The notes beneath the pieces were generated by a model. It was not told where the DNA came from. It saw nothing but the letters and a program-made list of their open reading frames with translations, and ran no database searches. This document shows positions 44,950-56,565 of a stretch of DNA of 64,000 nt, in pieces. This DNA comes from Periplaneta americana (lineage: Eukaryota > Arthropoda > Insecta > Blattodea > Blattidae). The stretch's first letter is position 1; every line of letters starts with the position of its first letter. The translations under genes were made by a program, and so were the position numbers. The stretch lies in NCBI RefSeq assembly GCF_040183065.1, contig NC_091131.1, positions 13,964,800-14,028,799 of the forward strand. Direction: 5' to 3'.

Positions 44950-45180
44950 TATACTAATAAATAAATTAATTAATCACGAAGAGATCAGATAATAAACAAA
45001 TTAATAAATCAAACATTGAACAAAACAATACATAAACGATTCTGTAAATAAATATACCAGTAAATAAGCGAATAAATACATCAGTGAATAATTGAGTAAA
45101 CAAATAAATAAACTGAAGAATAAAAATGTAATAAATTAGTGAGTAAACAAACAAATAAATAAATCAGTTAATAAACTAAT
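44950..45180. repeat. Degenerate AATA/AATC tetranucleotide region
   Basis: AT-rich tract of worn tetranucleotides just outside the Helitron B end. Similar in kind to 36010-36240 just before Helitron A. Confidence 0.6.
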
Positions 45181-45204
45181 AAATACATCAGTAAATGAGT
45201 GAAT

Positions 45205-45407
45205 ATTACATGAGCGAATGGATGGGTGGATGGATGGATGGATGGGTGGGTGGGTGGATGGAAGGATGGATGGATGGATGGATGGATGGGTGGATGGATG
45301 GGTGGGTGGGTGGATGCGTGGGTGCTCGAATGGATGATTGGTTGAGTGGGTGGATGGGTGAGTGAGTGGGTGTTTGGATGGATGGATGGATGGATGGATG
45401 GATATTA
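45205..45407. repeat. (GGAT)n/(GGGT)n microsatellite
   Basis: Imperfect tetranucleotide array; His-Pro-Ser repeat proteins read from it are artefacts. Confidence 0.92.
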
Positions 45408-45521
45408 ACTCCATAATTAGGTTACATTAAGTCTTACAAAATGTAAAACATTTTGACCACTGCTACTTGAAGCGTAGCCCAGGATTGAAATTTCTGGATT
45501 AGTAGTACTCTATACAGTATA

Positions 45522-46195
45522 CTTACTTACTTACTTACTTACTTACTTAATTACTTACTTACTGGCTTTTAAGGAACCCCGGAGGTTCATTGCCGCCCTC
45601 AATAAGCCCGCCATTGATCCCTATCCTGAGCAAGATTAATCCAGTCTCTACCATCATATCCCACCTCCCTCAAATCCATTTTAATATTATCTTCCCATCT
45701 ACGTCTCGGCCTCCCCAAAGGTCTTTTTCCCGCCGGCCTCCCAACTAACACTCTATATGCATTTCTGGATTCGCCCATACGTGCTACATGCCCTGCCCAT
45801 CTCAAACGTCTGGATTTAATGTTTCTAATTATGTCAGGTGAAGCATACAATGCGTGCAGCTCTGCGTTGTCTAACTTTCTCCATTCTCCTGTAACTTCAT
45901 CCCTCTTAGCTCCAAATATTTTCCTAAGAATCTTATTCTCAAACACCCTTAATCTCTGTTCCTCTCTCAAAGTGAGAGTCCAAGTTTCACAACCATACAG
46001 AATAACCGGTAATATAACTGTTTTATAAATTCTAACTTTCAGATTTTTTGACAGCAGACTAGATGACAAAAGCTTCTCAACCGAATAATAACACGCATTT
46101 CCCATATCTATTCTGTGTTTAATTTCCTCCCGAGTATCATTTATATTTGTTACTGTTGCACCAAGATATTTGAATTTTTCCACCTCTTCGAAGGA
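45522..46195 (-). mobile_element. RTE-type LINE, 5' truncated, 16-bp target duplication
   Basis: The TTAC tail (45522-45564) is followed by the C-terminal coding part (minus, [20 protein letters not shown] to WINLAQDRDQWRAY). The frame is intact until a small deletion near 45600 that cuts off the last residues. TACTCTATACAGTATA flanks both ends (45506-45521, 46196-46211). Confidence 0.92.
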
Positions 46196-46477
46196 TACTC
46201 TATACAGTATAAACAGAATATATTCAAACCTAAGAATTCGGGCTTTCTCGTATGTATGAATTGCTGTACTCAGTTGAAGAAAATATTCTCTGCTTTCTGT
46301 TATGTTCAGGTACATTAACTGACAAGAATGTTAAGTATATTAATATATTTTGCTATTTAGAATTCAGAATAGACTACTATTTGAGAGAGGATATTTTAAT
46401 GTAATATAATATGAGACAAAATATCTATATTATGCTCCATCTTTCAACGCACTCCTCAGCTAATACAAATCCTGGTC

Positions 46478-46911
46478 CAGTAGCGCACACACGGAGCTCA
46501 AGCGCCCCCCCCCTCAATCAAAAGCAAAATGGAGGAAAGAAAGAGAGAAATAAGAAAGCTTTTTAATCCCTTGACCCTTGACGTATATGTATCTATTATC
46601 GTGGAAAGTGTGATCTTTAAAATATTTTATGTTTAAACATTTATGTATGTGAATGGGTTTTTTACAACATACTTTTTTTTTTTTTTAAAAAAAGCTCGAA
46701 CTTTCGATAATGTTCGAAATTCTGTAGCTTTTATTCGGAGCGCTTCTGATAGCTCCAACTATTCCAACCAGCCAATCACATCTCAGTGACGTAGTCTGTA
46801 CTTCTCAAAACAGCCACGTTTCGCGTAAGGATACAACTACACAGCTTTAATGTTGCGCTATGAGATTGGCTATAAATAGTCCCCCAAACCATATTTCTGA
46901 GTGCGCCACTG
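46478..46911. mobile_element. Probable non-autonomous hAT
   Basis: Ends CAGTAGCGCACACA and, mirrored, CAGTGGCGCACTCA. The flanks TCCTGGTC and TTTCGGTC agree at six of eight positions. 434 bp, includes a C-run at 46507 and an A/T run; no coding part. Confidence 0.5.
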
Positions 46912-47217
46912 TTTCGGTCATACCTGAAAAATTTCAAATGATATAAGCAACAAATGATTTCATGTACATTAAAATTTTTGTTACCTATACCCATTGTCTT
47001 ATTATTCTTTGTTGAGTTCTGAAGAGTTAAATATAGGTGTGAAATTATATAAAAAAGAAAAGTATCTTATAAGTTATAACAAATTTTTCTTTATAACAAA
47101 ATATATTATGTACTATTTCTTGCAACAAAAATTTAACTTTAATTCGTGTTGCTGACTCATTGTCTTGGATTAATGGGTTATTGTGTAAAGTGAACATTGT
47201 GTAAGTTAATAAATGTT

Positions 47218-47535
47218 GTTTGACTGTTGGTCAGCATGCTGGCTTGCAGATCCGGAGGTCCCGGGTTCGATTCCCGGGCTCAGCTCTCGGTGAATTTTTC
47301 TTGAAGAAGAAAAATTACCTGGTGTCTAGAGTCTGGAAATTTGTATGAATGTGAGTGTGCCGGGTTAATATTAATTAACCAATCATCAAAATATAAAATA
47401 CATCAAGACTGTCGCTGAGCAGTAACCTGAACACACGTTTCAGTGTCACATTGTTGACAAGTAACTCAATCTGTTAGCATAACCATAAAGCATCTAATAG
47501 ATGGTATAGAGTTACCAACAACGAAAAAAAAAATA
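47218..47535 (+). mobile_element. tRNA-derived SINE
   Basis: The head contains TGTTGGTCAGCATGCTGGCT and B box GGGTTCGATTCCCGG. A-rich tail. 10-bp duplication AATAAATGTT (47208-47217, 47536-47545). Confidence 0.8.
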
Positions 47536-47702
47536 AATAAATGTTATGTCATTTGTAATGCTTATGTTTCTCATCGTTCTTCTCCTTTCTTTCTCTTGTC
47601 TGTTTTCACTTCTAGTCCTCCTCCTGATTCTCATCTAGCTCTTTACCATATTCATCACAGCTAGTGTTCACCTTTTCCGTGGTTTCTTCTCAATAACGAT
47701 GT

Positions 47703-47924
47703 AGCCGCTAGCGTAGCTCAGCCAGCTAAGGCGCTTGCCTGCCGATCCCGAGTTGCGCTTGGGCTGATTACCTGGTTGGGTTTTTTTCCGAGGTTTTCTC
47801 CAACCGTAAGGCGAATGTCAAGTAATCTAGGGCGAATCCTCGGCCTCATCTCGCCAAATAGTATCTCGTTATCCCATCGACGCTAAAAACCTAGTAGTTC
47901 ATACGGCGTCAATAAATAATCAAC

Positions 47925-47997
<73 letters not shown>
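47703..47997 (+). mobile_element. tRNA-derived SINE with (AAT)n tail
   Basis: The head GCGTAGCTCAGCCAGCTAAG has a clear A box; the B box region (GATCCCGAGTTGCGCTTG) is degenerate. The body resembles SINE S1 (ACCTGGTTGGGTTTTTTTCC, CATCGACGCTAAAAACCTAG). It ends in (AAT)n at 47928-47997. Confidence 0.8.
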
Positions 47998-48000
47998 TAG

Positions 48001-49166
48001 GTCTACAGTTAACTTCCATCCTTTTGTGAAGTACATGGCTACGCCAGCATATTTAAGTTGATCAGGCTTTTTCTGGTGAACAGAATTTAATCATGGGCAA
48101 CATTGCTTCCTTCCTCCTTTCTTTGTGCACATCACCATTGCAATTATTACCAGATCACATTTCTACTGATGAAGACAAATGTTTTATTATCAATTACTGT
48201 TCAGTGTAAGATTAATTTACTATTTTGACACCACTTAAATGTGATATGGATATTTATTAATAATGGTTAACAAAAAGTACATAAACTTAATAAATTACAA
48301 TTAACATATAGGTACAAGAATAGCAATTATACGCAATAAATAGACATTTAATACCTCATTTTCCATCCTATAGGCTATTTCAATTTATGTTGGCTTTAAC
48401 TTGCACTTACGTCTAGTTTTAGTGCAAGTTTCAACCAAGCGCGTTTATTTAAAACAAAAAAGAGCTTAAAGCTTATTTACATATTAGTTTTTTTTAATTT
48501 TTAAACTCTATAATAAACAAGTGTACACACTTAAATGTGAAATTTTAGGAAGATCTAACAAACCAAAATACGAGTACGAATATTAGACCCTACTGGTTTA
48601 TGCACAAGGTTGACATAAAATGTGAAATAGTAGTTAAAGAAAATGTCTATGCTGTTGCACTTTCAATGTTTTGTGCACAGTAGAGATCAGAATAATGGAT
48701 TTTGGTTGTGAATAGCTCTTGCTAGCATCGGCCCTGGTGACAAAATGTGATTGTTATACCTACAAGCCACTTTTTTTAAGGTATAAATAGGATATTATCC
48801 TCTGATTCAGGTTCTGACTGATATGTACATCTATTATCAGGACGATATGTATCAGAGGAAGAACAATATTGTTTGTAGCCTATGCATCTGAATTCTGATT
48901 AGTGTAATATGTACCTAGTCAGTGATGTATGCAATTGAGGAGGAAAGGAACTGGCCATCCTACCTAGGGTTGCCAGATATCCGGTCGCCCGGAGTGCCCG
49001 GTTTTATGAATCCATTTCCGGCCGACAGGAAACCTTTGCTCGGGGAAAACAATTCACAAGTTTGTGGGAGCAGGGGCGAAGCGTCAGGGGAGACATCGTG
49101 TACCCTAACATTTTGTGAACGAAAAGTTTTCTACTCATTCAATTATTTTCCTTTTGAATTCAGATA
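48001..49166. other. No gene recognised
   Basis: AT-rich sequence. Near 48960 TAGGGTTGCCAGATATCCGG resembles a hAT end and the next 200 bases are GC-richer, but no partner end or duplication was found. An open stretch at 48922-49167 has no recognised domain. Confidence 0.4.
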
Positions 49167-50900
49167 GAGCAACACTAACGCTATCTGGCTGTGAAACTAT
49201 GACTTTCCTATAGCGAGATTTCACCGTCCAGTAGACAGTCGCACCAGCGTTTCTTCTTGCTCTCATTGGCTAGTATTTGAATCTCAGTAACAAAGGTTCT
49301 CTTATTGGCTACTATCTCAGGCATGCTTTTTAATGTAACTAATTTGAATTTACTTCATTATAAGACACATTTAAAATAAAATAATGATATAATATAATAA
49401 TATTCAAATACGAAGTATAGCAAACTGACAACTAATGAATGATAGCATCACTCCCTTCAAGTACATGCCTTTTCTTTCCCGCCAATATTAGTTACGGTAT
49501 TATAACGGAAACGAACAACGAGCAACACTAACGCTATCTGGCTGTGAAACTATGACTTTCCTATAGCGTGATTTCACCGTCCAATAGACAGTCGCACCAG
49601 CGTTTCTTCTTGCTCTCATTGGCTAGTATTTGAATCTCAGTAACAATGGTTCTCTTATTGGCTACTATCTCAGGCATGCTTTTAATGTAATTAATTTGAA
49701 TTTACTTCATTATAAGACACATATAAAATAAAATAATGATATAATATAATAATATGCAAATACGAAGTATAGCAAACTGACAACTAATAAATCACTCCCT
49801 TCAAGTACATGCCTTTTCTTTCCCGCCAATATTAGTTACGGTATTATAACGGAAACGAACAACGAGCAACACTAACGCTATCTGGCTGTGAAACTATGAC
49901 TTTCCTATAGCGAGATTTCACCGTCCAGTAGACAGTCGCACCAGCGTTTCTTCTTGCTGTCATTGGCTAGTATTTGAATCTCAGTAACAAAGGTTCTCTT
50001 ATTGGCTACTATCTCAGGCATGCTTTTTAATGTAACTAATTTGAATTTACTTCATTATAAGACACATTTAAAATAAAATAATGATATAATATAATAATAT
50101 TCAAATACGAAGTATAGCAAACTGACAACTAATGAATGATAGCATCACTCCCTTCAAGTACATGCCTTTTCTTTCCCGCCAATATTAGTTACGGTATTAT
50201 AACGGAAACGAACGAGCAACACTAACGCTATCTGGCTGTGAAATTATGACTTTCCTATAGCGTGATTTCACCGTCCAGTAGACAGTCGCACCAGCGTTTC
50301 TTCTTGCTCTCATTGGCTAGTATTTGAATCTCAGTAACAATGGTTCTCTTATTGGCTACTATCTCAGGCATGCTTTTAATGTAATTAATTTGAATTTACT
50401 TCATTATAAGACACATATAAAATAAAATAATGATATAATATAATAATATTCAAATACGAAGTATAGCAAACTGACAACTAATAAATCACTCCCTTCAAGT
50501 ACATGCCTTTTCTTTCCCGCCAATATTAGTTACGGTATTATAACGGAAACGAACGAGCAACACTAGCGCTATCTGGCTGTGAAATTATGACTTTCCTATA
50601 GCGTGATTTCACCGTCCAGTAGACAGTCGCACCAGCGTTTCTTCTTGCTCTCATTGGCTAGTATTTGAATCTCAGTAACAATGGTTCTCTTATTGGCTAC
50701 TATCTCAGGCATGCTTTTAATGTAATTAATTTGAATTTACTTCATTATAAGACATCTAAAATAAAATAATGATATAATATAATAATATTCAAATACGAAG
50801 TATAGCAAACTGACAAGTAATAAATGATAGCATCACTCCCTTGAAGTACATGCCTTTTCTTTCCCGCCAATATTAGTTACGGTATTATAACGGAAACGAA
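49167..50900. repeat. Five-copy satellite, unit about 347 bp, with alternating unit types
   Basis: Unit starts at GAGCAACACTA: 49167, 49520, 49864, 50214 and 50555. Units 1 and 3 share AGCGAGATTTCA, ACAAAGGTTCTC and CTTTTTAATGTAACTAATT; units 2 and 4 share AGCGTGATTTCA, ACAATGGTTCTC, CTTTTAATGTAATTAATT and lack GATAGC before ATCACTCCC. Unit 5 begins like 2 and 4 but ends like 1 and 3. This indicates a dimeric higher-order repeat of about 694 bp. Confidence 0.95.
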
Positions 50901-51118
50901 CAGTTTCTTATTTAGAGAGTTTCAAAGTTCCGAGTGTGGCGTAAGACGTGAGAGCAGGCGGATTGAAGTCATTTACAAGAATATTATTGAAGGTGAGTTG
51001 TAAGAAAACTATTTATTTCTTATTTCTCTTATTAAATCCACATAACAGTGAATTATATTTGTATTCTAAAACGAGTGCACGTAAGGTTATAAGTTGTTAT
51101 AGGTTTTGTCCTAGTTTT

Positions 51119-51200
51119 GGTAATTCCCTAGTACCCGGTACTCATTACATAGGTTACCAATCTTACACATATTTAGTATAATTTGTTGCTTGTGGGCCAT
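51119..51200. repeat. Fragment of the CCTAGTACCCGGTACTC element
   Basis: TTCCCTAGTACCCGGTACTC and the following TTAGTATAATTTGTTGCTTG match the left end of the element at 39426. Only about 80 bases are left. Confidence 0.75.
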
Positions 51201-51800
51201 CCCAAACACCGACCTCCACCCAGCGGTCCTTATATATTGTCGGCACAGCATATCTTGAGGTATTAAGATGCAACTTCAACATTTTTCCCCCATTACGTGA
51301 TCACCAGCTGAAATCTAGTGTTTTTGCAGCCCCCAGGTTCACTTCACTACTGGCAACACTTGTGCGTTGAACTCAATGTTCTAGATATCATGATAGTTAG
51401 TCATTTTGTAGTTCTTATGTTGGTACACTTGGAATTATTATTAAAGCGGAAAGCCCGCCTGCTACTAGATTTATTCAAACATAATATTGTGCGTGTATTT
51501 TATATCGCGATTATAATATGTTCCGGGAATTGCGAGTTGTACGTGAAGTTACTATTTCCATCAAATCACATAATACAACTCTGTGGTGCAAATTATTATT
51601 ATCAGAACTACCGGTATTGTATGTTTCTAGGTAAGTAGAAATTTTGGAGCATTACATTGCAATATTACAATAAATTAACATTTTTATTTATTTATCTAAA
51701 CGATAACAGCTCCCTTTATTAACAGGCTGCCACAAAGACAGAGCATATTGTGCAATAGGCAGTTGGAAGTATAAATAATATACATAATTATGTAATTATA
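51201..51800. other. No gene recognised
   Basis: AT-rich. The open stretch 51318-51638 has no recognised domain. Confidence 0.4.
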
Positions 51801-51808
51801 AGTAGGTA

Positions 51809-52105
51809 CTAATTAATTAGTTGAAGATCATTGTTGACCGTAAGGCCTATTACTTCAATTTGTTGTAGACCGTATTTGTCCATGAAATATGGAACGGTAC
51901 GTACATAGATGTCGTTTTTTTCCCTATTTACATCTTCAGGTTGGCTCTTTTGTTTTTCAAATCTAACGGTGGGATCGATGATGTAGCCATTGTTGTTATT
52001 TGGCGGGATGGCAATCATGTCTATTCTTGTACTGCCATTGTCTGCCAGTCCGTGAACTTCTTCGAACACTTTAAAATTTATTGATCTAAACTGTTCGGCG
52101 ATCAT
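51809..52105 (-). pseudogene. Possible C-terminal fragment of a LINE polyprotein
   Basis: 98 residues: MIAEQFRSINFKVFEEVHGL, GSTRIDMIAIPPNNN, YIIDPTVRFEKQ, VNREKNDIYVRTVPYF, GLQQIEVIGLTV. The pattern E-E-V-H ... R-x-D-x-I-A ... I-I-D-P-T-V-R-F-E with an EK-x-x-IY block is that of the C-terminal tail of R2-like insect retroelements as I remember it. It ends without the usual GARG continuation. Confidence 0.5.
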
Positions 52106-52620
52106 CGAACGAATTTTATTAATGTTGTGTTGTATTAAGATTCACTGTTATTTAATATATTGTATTAAGATATTATATTACATAGGCATACTTATATTCT
52201 AGAATAGTGAAATTTATAATTATGCCTACAGATGATTCTGCTGAGGTAAGAGCATTATTTTAACTTTAAAACATTATTCATATAAAAATAAGTAATATGA
52301 TATAACAATTACATTTTTTACCATAATATAAGGTATTCTCCAGAGAAGCTACATCAAAGAGGGCATGTTTCACTGGCTTATGAGGGATGTATATAGTGAT
52401 AAACACATGGTTTATTAGTTTGCTGTAATAAAAACTTCCAACTATCCATTAGAATATACAGGTAACAAATGACTTTTATATTGAAAGTATTTATAGCTCC
52501 AAACTAAATCCATGTGTTATCATCTCACAGAAGTCAGTGGAACAAAAGACAATAGTGTCTCATATGGTGCAGTTATTTTGGAGAATTGCGTAATATAATT
52601 TTACATAACCTTACAAATAT

Positions 52621-52787
52621 TCGCTAATATGTTTTCGCGGGATATCAGCCGAGTTAAGATTTTGGAATGCTCCAAGCTTTCGACTGCTATCTCTTGGAGC
52701 ATAGCTTGGAGCATTCCAAAATCTTAACTCGGCTGATATCCCGCGAAAACATATTAGCGAACCAACGCCGAGAAAGCCTCAAATCAT
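52621..52787. mobile_element. Hairpin insertion: perfect 59-bp inverted arms with a 12-bp target duplication
   Basis: The arms 52620-52678 and 52703-52761 are perfect reverse complements around a 24-base loop (starting TTCGACTGCTATC). The direct repeat CTTGGAGCAT occurs in the loop (52693-52702) and again in the right arm (52705-52714). CTTACAAATATT occurs just before (52609-52620) and again at 52788-52799, so the hairpin with its 26-base right extension looks like an insertion made by reverse transcription or end repair. Confidence 0.85.
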
Positions 52788-52799
52788 ACTTACAAATAT

Positions 52800-53515
52800 T
52801 GTCTAATGAAAGTGAATAAAATCAAGGTTGAAGTTAGGTTAATGTGTAGTTCATATTTTAAAATGCAATAACCATTTTATTTTAAGGTTATAACATGTCC
52901 AGAAGGAAAGAGTCTGAAGAACTTATAGGCCTACATCAAAAAAGAAAATACAGTTTACAATAAGCAGTGGTTAATATGTACAAACAATTGAAGGCTGAAG
53001 CAGAATAGGAAGATATCTGTCAAACCAAAGCGGTTCTAATGGCAAGAATTGCAAATCTCTTGTAAGTAGGCCAACCTGTTTTTATAGATAATATTTGACA
53101 GGATCAGTACAGATCTTATTCCATAAGGATGCATCCATGATAGTGTGTTAAAAAATATTTACACATAATTTAACATACGAAGACTTTTCTGTAACCTAAT
53201 CTAATGCAACTTCATGATAAACTAATGCATGTGGTTGAGTTTACATGCAACTGAATTTTGAAAAATTTTAAGCTTACTTAGAAATACAAGTCCCATCACT
53301 GATAACCTTTCGTATGTATAAAAATATTCTTGTTAGAAATTAAGTAAAAAAAAAATACGTATTCAATAACGCAGAAGAATATTTTTATTATTGTCCCAAG
53401 TACTTCAGTGTATTACCATAATCTTTAAGGCTATAGGTATAATTAAAAAGGAGCATAGTATATGTTTACTTGTTCCAGATATTGTTACACCACAGGCATG
53501 TATGTATAAGAAGCA
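52800..53515. other. No gene recognised; possible start of a decayed transposon
   Basis: Near 52893 MSRRKESEELIGLHQKRKY can be read; it may belong to the decayed DDE element further right. The rest is AT-rich. Confidence 0.35.
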
Positions 53516-54313
53516 TTAAATTGGACTCTCACTTTGAGAGGGGAACAGAGGTTAAGGGTGCAAATTAAGCTTTCAGGAATAACTCCCTGTAAAGTTAATT
53601 TGAATAATTTCGAGGGAAAAATTGTTCCGGGGCCGGGTATCGAACCCGGGACCTTTGGTTAAACGTACCAACGCTCTCCCACTGAGCTACCCGGGAACTC
53701 TACCAGACACCGATCCAATTTTTCCCTCTATATCCACAGACCTCAAAGTGGGCTGACAACAGTCAAGCAACCAACATTTGAGTGCACACTAACTCTGTGT
53801 GACTTTAAATTGTGGTTTTCTGTTACGTACAGTGACGTGTATTATGCAAATTACGCTTTCAGGAATAACTCCCTGTAAAGTTAATTTGAATAATTTCGAG
53901 GGAAAAATTGTTGCGGGGCCGGGTATCGAACCCGGGACCTTTGGTTAAACGTACCAACGCTCTCCCACTGAGGTTAAGGGTATTAGAGTGTAAGGTTCTT
54001 AGAGGGATGAAGTTACAGGAAAATGGAGAAAGTTACATAACGCAAGCATTGTATTCTTCACCTAACATTATTAAATCCAGACGTTTGATGTGGGCAGGGT
54101 ATGTAGCACGAATGAGTGAGTCCATAAATGCATATAGAGTTAGTTTGAAGACCTTTGGAGAGGCCGAGACGTAGATGGGCAGATAATATTTTGAGGGAGG
54201 TGGAATATGATGCTAGGGACTGGATTAATATTGTTCAGGATAGGGACGAATGGTGGGCTTATGTGAGGACAGCAAAAACCTCTGGGTTCCTTAAAAGCCA
54301 TTTGTAAGTAAAT
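53516..54313 (+). mobile_element. Decayed RTE-type LINE fragment interrupted by a SINE
   Basis: Matches the LINE C-terminal coding region: LTLRGEQRLR, then after the [20 protein letters not shown]-like and SRRLMWAGYVARMSESINAY pieces, ending WVSLKSHL-like. It has several small deletions relative to other copies, so it is among the oldest. Confidence 0.85.
53560..53970 (-). mobile_element. Partial SINE dimer with 11-bp target duplication
   Basis: Flanks AGGTTAAGGGT at 53549-53559 and 53971-53981. Two head-to-tail units: both contain TTTCAGGAATAACTCCCTGT and the tRNA-like block (minus: GTTGGTACGTTTAACCAA anticodon arm, CCCGGGTTCGATACCCGG). The right unit is cut inside the tRNA-like head, so the dimer is 1.4 units long. 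Confidence 0.88.
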
Positions 54314-54699
54314 ACTGTAAATAAAATATATATATAATCTCCATACTTTTATCACAGCATTCATAGACTGCAGTAGAAATAATTATTACCAAATCTGAAA
54401 AGAGGCATATGCTGTCTACACCAGGGAAAAACAAGAAATATCCACAATCTATAACCTGCATCAGATAATTTTTCCAAGGAAGTCATTGCAAGATTTGTAT
54501 ATGATAGACCGAATCAAGATGAAGAAAATTATGGCAGTAACATTTTATTTTTTTTAATTTTAATAAGTTAAAAGACTGTAGACTTTACTCTTGTAATTAC
54601 TTCTTATTTATCACTACCAGTACTATTTTCATTCCTGTTCAGGAAAAAGAGTAACAGCCATGCTGGTACTGGGCCATGTAACAGGAAAACTATGATACA

Positions 54700-55330
54700 T
54701 ACTTCATTTGAAGGATCACGTTCGTCATTAAGGACAATTTTGAAGGAAATATGGTTTAAATTGAAAAAAGAGGGCAATCTCACATAAGAGAAAGTAAAAA
54801 TATTAATTTTAAGAGAATATGTGAGAAATATGAAAAGTGAGGGTCCAAAGTCTGTTGTTTTTCTGGATCAAACGTGGATTTTTATGAATGGCAGGCTTTA
54901 TTACAATATTTTAAGATAGTAAAGGGAATAAATGTTGTAACATTATTAATTCCATGTATATTTCATAGACTGCAACACATTCATGGAGCAAACCAGTATC
55001 GTTGGTGGTAAGGTTCAAGGAGTTATGCATCAACCTGCTGTGGAAGGAAGACTGGTCATTGTACAAGCTGGAACCTGGTAATGTAACTACAATACTATTA
55101 AACTATATATAGTGTAGTAACTTTTATTATGTGTTCTATTCTAGAATCTAAATATCTTGTCTCTTTTATAGATGCAGATTTAACTTTTTGCATCCAATTT
55201 GAAGACTGGCCAAGATTACTATGGTGCCATGAATACAATCCAGAAGTGGGTGGAAATGATTATTATGGATAATGCTTTCTACCACAATAAAATTGCAGAA
55301 TAGAAACCCACAACAAAAGGAGACGAGATC
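54700..55330 (+). pseudogene. Decayed DDE transposase (Tc1/mariner-IS630-like)
   Basis: Fragments in order: REYVRNMKSEGPKSVVFLDQ with the TW pair after it (first catalytic Asp in VFLDQTW), GVMHQPAVEGRLVIVQAGTW, and KTGQDYYGAMNTIQKWVEMI followed by MDNAFYHNK (second catalytic Asp). The order and spacing match insect DDE_3-type transposases with a YLDETW motif. Several stops and frame changes; TIRs not found. Confidence 0.65.
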
Positions 55331-55488
55331 AGCTAATGGTAAATATAATTTCTGTAGAATCTGAGTAATGAACTGTGATGTTAAATTGCACTATTTATGT
55401 TTAAATGTGAATTTTGTAGACATGACTGAGACAGAATGGAGTCAGTCAGTCAAGGCCTTCTGACATACAAAAGTAATTGACAATAGAT

Positions 55489-55540
55489 ATCTCAGTTGTG
55501 ACAATCTCATAAAATATCCTATCAATTGAATAATCGATCT
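55489..55540. repeat. Fragment of the CCTAGTACCCGGTACTC element
   Basis: GTGACAATCTCATAAAATAT and CCTATCAATTGAATAATCGA match 39500-39553 near the left end of the satellite-bearing element. The adjacent LINE tail begins where the match stops. Confidence 0.75.
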
Positions 55541-55575
55541 TTCTACTTACTTACTTACTTACTTACAAATGGCTT

Positions 55576-56565
55576 TTAAGGAACCCGAAGGTTCATTGCC
55601 GCCCTCACATAAGCCCGCCATCGGTCCCTATCCTGTGCAAGATTAAGCCAGTCTCTATCATCATACCCCACCTCCCTCAAATCCATTTTAATATTATCCT
55701 CCCATCTACGTCTCGGCCTCCCTAAAGGTCTTTTTCCCTCCGGTCTCCCAACTAACACTCTATATGCATTTCTGGATTCGCCCATACGTGCTACATGCCC
55801 TGCCCATCTCAAACGTCTGGATTTCAAGTTCCTAATTATGTCAGGTGAAGAATACAATGCGTGCAGTTCTGTGTTGTGTAACTTTCTCCATTCTCCTGTA
55901 ACTTCATCCCGCTTAGCCCCAAATATTTTCCTAAGCACCTTATTCTCAAACACCCTTAACCTATGTTCCTCTCTCAGAGTGAGAGTCCAAGTTTCACAGC
56001 CATATAGAAGAACCGGTAATATAACTGTTTTATAAATTCTAACTTTCAGATTTTTGGACAGCAGACTGGATGATAAGAGCTTCTCAACCGAATAATAACA
56101 CGCATTTCCCATATTTATTCTGCGTTTAATTTCCTCCCGAGTGTCATTTATATTTGTTACTGTTGCTCCAAGATATTTGAATTTTTCCACCTCTTCGAAG
56201 GATAAATCTCCAATATTTATATTTCCATTTCGTACAATATTCCCGTCACGAGACATAATCATATACTTTGTCTTTTCGGGATTTACTTCCAAACCGATCG
56301 CTTTACTTGCTTCAAGTAAAATTTCCGTGTTTTCCCTAACCGTTTGTGTATTTTCTCCTAACATATTCACGTCATCTGCATAGACAAGAAGCTGATGTAG
56401 CCCGTTCAATTCCAAACCCTGCCTGTTATCCTGAACTTTCCTAATGGCATATTCTAAAGCGAAGTTAAAAAGTAAAGGTGATAGTGCATCTCCCTGCTTT
56501 AGCCCGCAGTGAATTGGAAAAACATCAGATAGAAACTGACCTATACGGACTCTGCTGTGTTTCAC
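55576..56565 (-). CDS. LINE reverse transcriptase, second part
   Basis: 329 residues in the neighbouring frame: [55 protein letters not shown] (catalytic YADD), [16 protein letters not shown], then the thumb and C-terminal region ([54 protein letters not shown]), ending AAMNLRVP. Apart from the single frameshift at its start nothing is damaged. Confidence 0.92.
   Translation of the reverse strand: MKHSRVRIGQFLSDVFPIHCGLKQGDALSPLLFNFALEYAIRKVQDNRQGLELNGLHQLLVYADDVNMLGENTQTVRENTEILLEASKAIGLEVNPEKTKYMIMSRDGNIVRNGNINIGDLSFEEVEKFKYLGATVTNINDTREEIKRRINMGNACYYSVEKLLSSSLLSKNLKVRIYKTVILPVLLYGCETWTLTLREEHRLRVFENKVLRKIFGAKRDEVTGEWRKLHNTELHALYSSPDIIRNLKSRRLRWAGHVARMGESRNAYRVLVGRPEGKRPLGRPRRRWEDNIKMDLREVGYDDRDWLNLAQDRDRWRAYVRAAMNLRVP

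Noticed and set aside
45136-45414. His-Pro-Ser repeat protein on the minus strand
   Set aside because: Derived from the GGAT/GGGT microsatellite.
45599-46315. N-terminal 40 residues of the frame at 45599-46315 as part of a protein
   Set aside because: The frame runs past the LINE boundary (46195) into the target duplication and unrelated flank.
48958-51365. A single large hAT from TAGGGTTGCCAGAT to the GGCAACACTT stretch near 51350
   Set aside because: The end similarity is short and no 8-bp duplication fits.
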